Origin: JBFXEO01 sp050180015
GTDB lineage: Bacteria; Bacteroidota; Bacteroidia; Bacteroidales; Tenuifilaceae
NCBI GenBank assembly: GCA_050180015.1
Contig: JBFXEO010000181.1
Coordinates: 1 to 5,948 of the forward strand
Direction: 5' to 3'
DNA: 5,948 nt
Below are positions 5,810 to 5,948 of the stretch, piece by piece. The position numbers were made by a program, and so were the translations under genes. The notes beneath the pieces were generated by a model, which did not search any database, was not told the DNA's origin, and was given only the letters and a program-made list of their open reading frames with translations. The first letter of the stretch is position 1; each line of letters starts with the position of its first letter.

Positions 5810-5948
5810 TTAATTCGATTTTTCATTCGCTACCTCCACACAGCCAAAACCCATGCTGTTTTTTTCGCCAAATCCGGAAGAGTACCCTACCCGCAATAGC
5901 TCCGGTGCCAGCTTAATTTTAAAACGGTAAGCATATCCTATCACCCTG
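5810..5948 (-). CDS. cas6: Second Cas6-like protein, C-terminal 45 residues (runs off right edge)
   Basis: This frame enters from the right edge and ends at TAA 5812-5810. The 45 visible residues end in GYSSGFGEKNSMGFGCVEV followed by seven residues, a textbook match to the C-terminal Gly-rich loop of Cas6 (GxGxxxxxGFGxv). The strand before it (AYRFKIKLAPELLR) fits the last beta strand and linker of the family. It differs clearly from the corresponding end of the other Cas6 (NVGLGNSTGIGFGAIK), so it is not a recent duplicate. The N-terminus, including the catalytic part, is outside the window, so it cannot be judged whether the gene is intact. It may belong to a second CRISPR-Cas locus lying to the right, or be an additional processing enzyme of the same locus. 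Confidence 0.85.
   Translation of the reverse strand, partial: RVIGYAYRFKIKLAPELLRVGYSSGFGEKNSMGFGCVEVANEKSN

Overview
The window looks like a Bacteroidota (Bacteroidetes) chromosome segment carrying the effector and interference genes of a type I CRISPR-Cas system, probably subtype I-B or a close relative. Two things point to Bacteroidota: a gene for the extended HU-family protein that is common in that phylum, and AT-rich, tightly packed genes without strong Shine-Dalgarno sequences. Every gene I can support lies on the minus strand, so transcription runs from high to low coordinates.

In transcriptional order the layout is as follows. At 5948-5810 is the C-terminus of a Cas6-like protein that enters from outside the window. 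At 5747-5364 is a 127-aa HU-like DNA-binding protein. At 5363-5097 is an intergenic region with a striking array of about five 21-22 bp quasi-palindromic units (5253-5361). Then comes the module cas6 (5096-4440), a perfect 16-bp inverted repeat (4400-4433), cas5 (4381-3836), cas3 (3836-1695), a cas8-position large subunit (1683-370) and the N-terminal third or so of cas7 (357-1). The genes cas5 to cas7 overlap or are separated by no more than 12 bases, so they almost certainly form one operon. The missing end of cas7, and any cas4/cas1/cas2 and CRISPR array, would lie beyond the left edge. No CRISPR array is present in the window.

By family knowledge, Cas6 cuts the CRISPR transcript into guide RNAs, Cas5, Cas7 and Cas8 assemble with the guide into Cascade, and Cas3 (HD nuclease plus superfamily 2 helicase, all motifs intact) degrades the DNA that Cascade recognises. 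Cas3, both Cas6 C-termini, Cas7 and HU are recognised from clear motifs. Cas5 is recognised from its N-terminal region and context, and Cas8 mainly from position, size and partners.

The most unusual points are these: two Cas6 proteins separated by an HU-like gene; a phased array of small dyads with an apparent compensatory base change between them; a second nested palindrome between cas6 and cas5; a divergent Cas8 with an all-helical C-terminus that could be translated separately as a small subunit; and a base-composition step near position 5360, suggesting that the low-GC cas module and the higher-GC HU/second-cas6 block have different histories.
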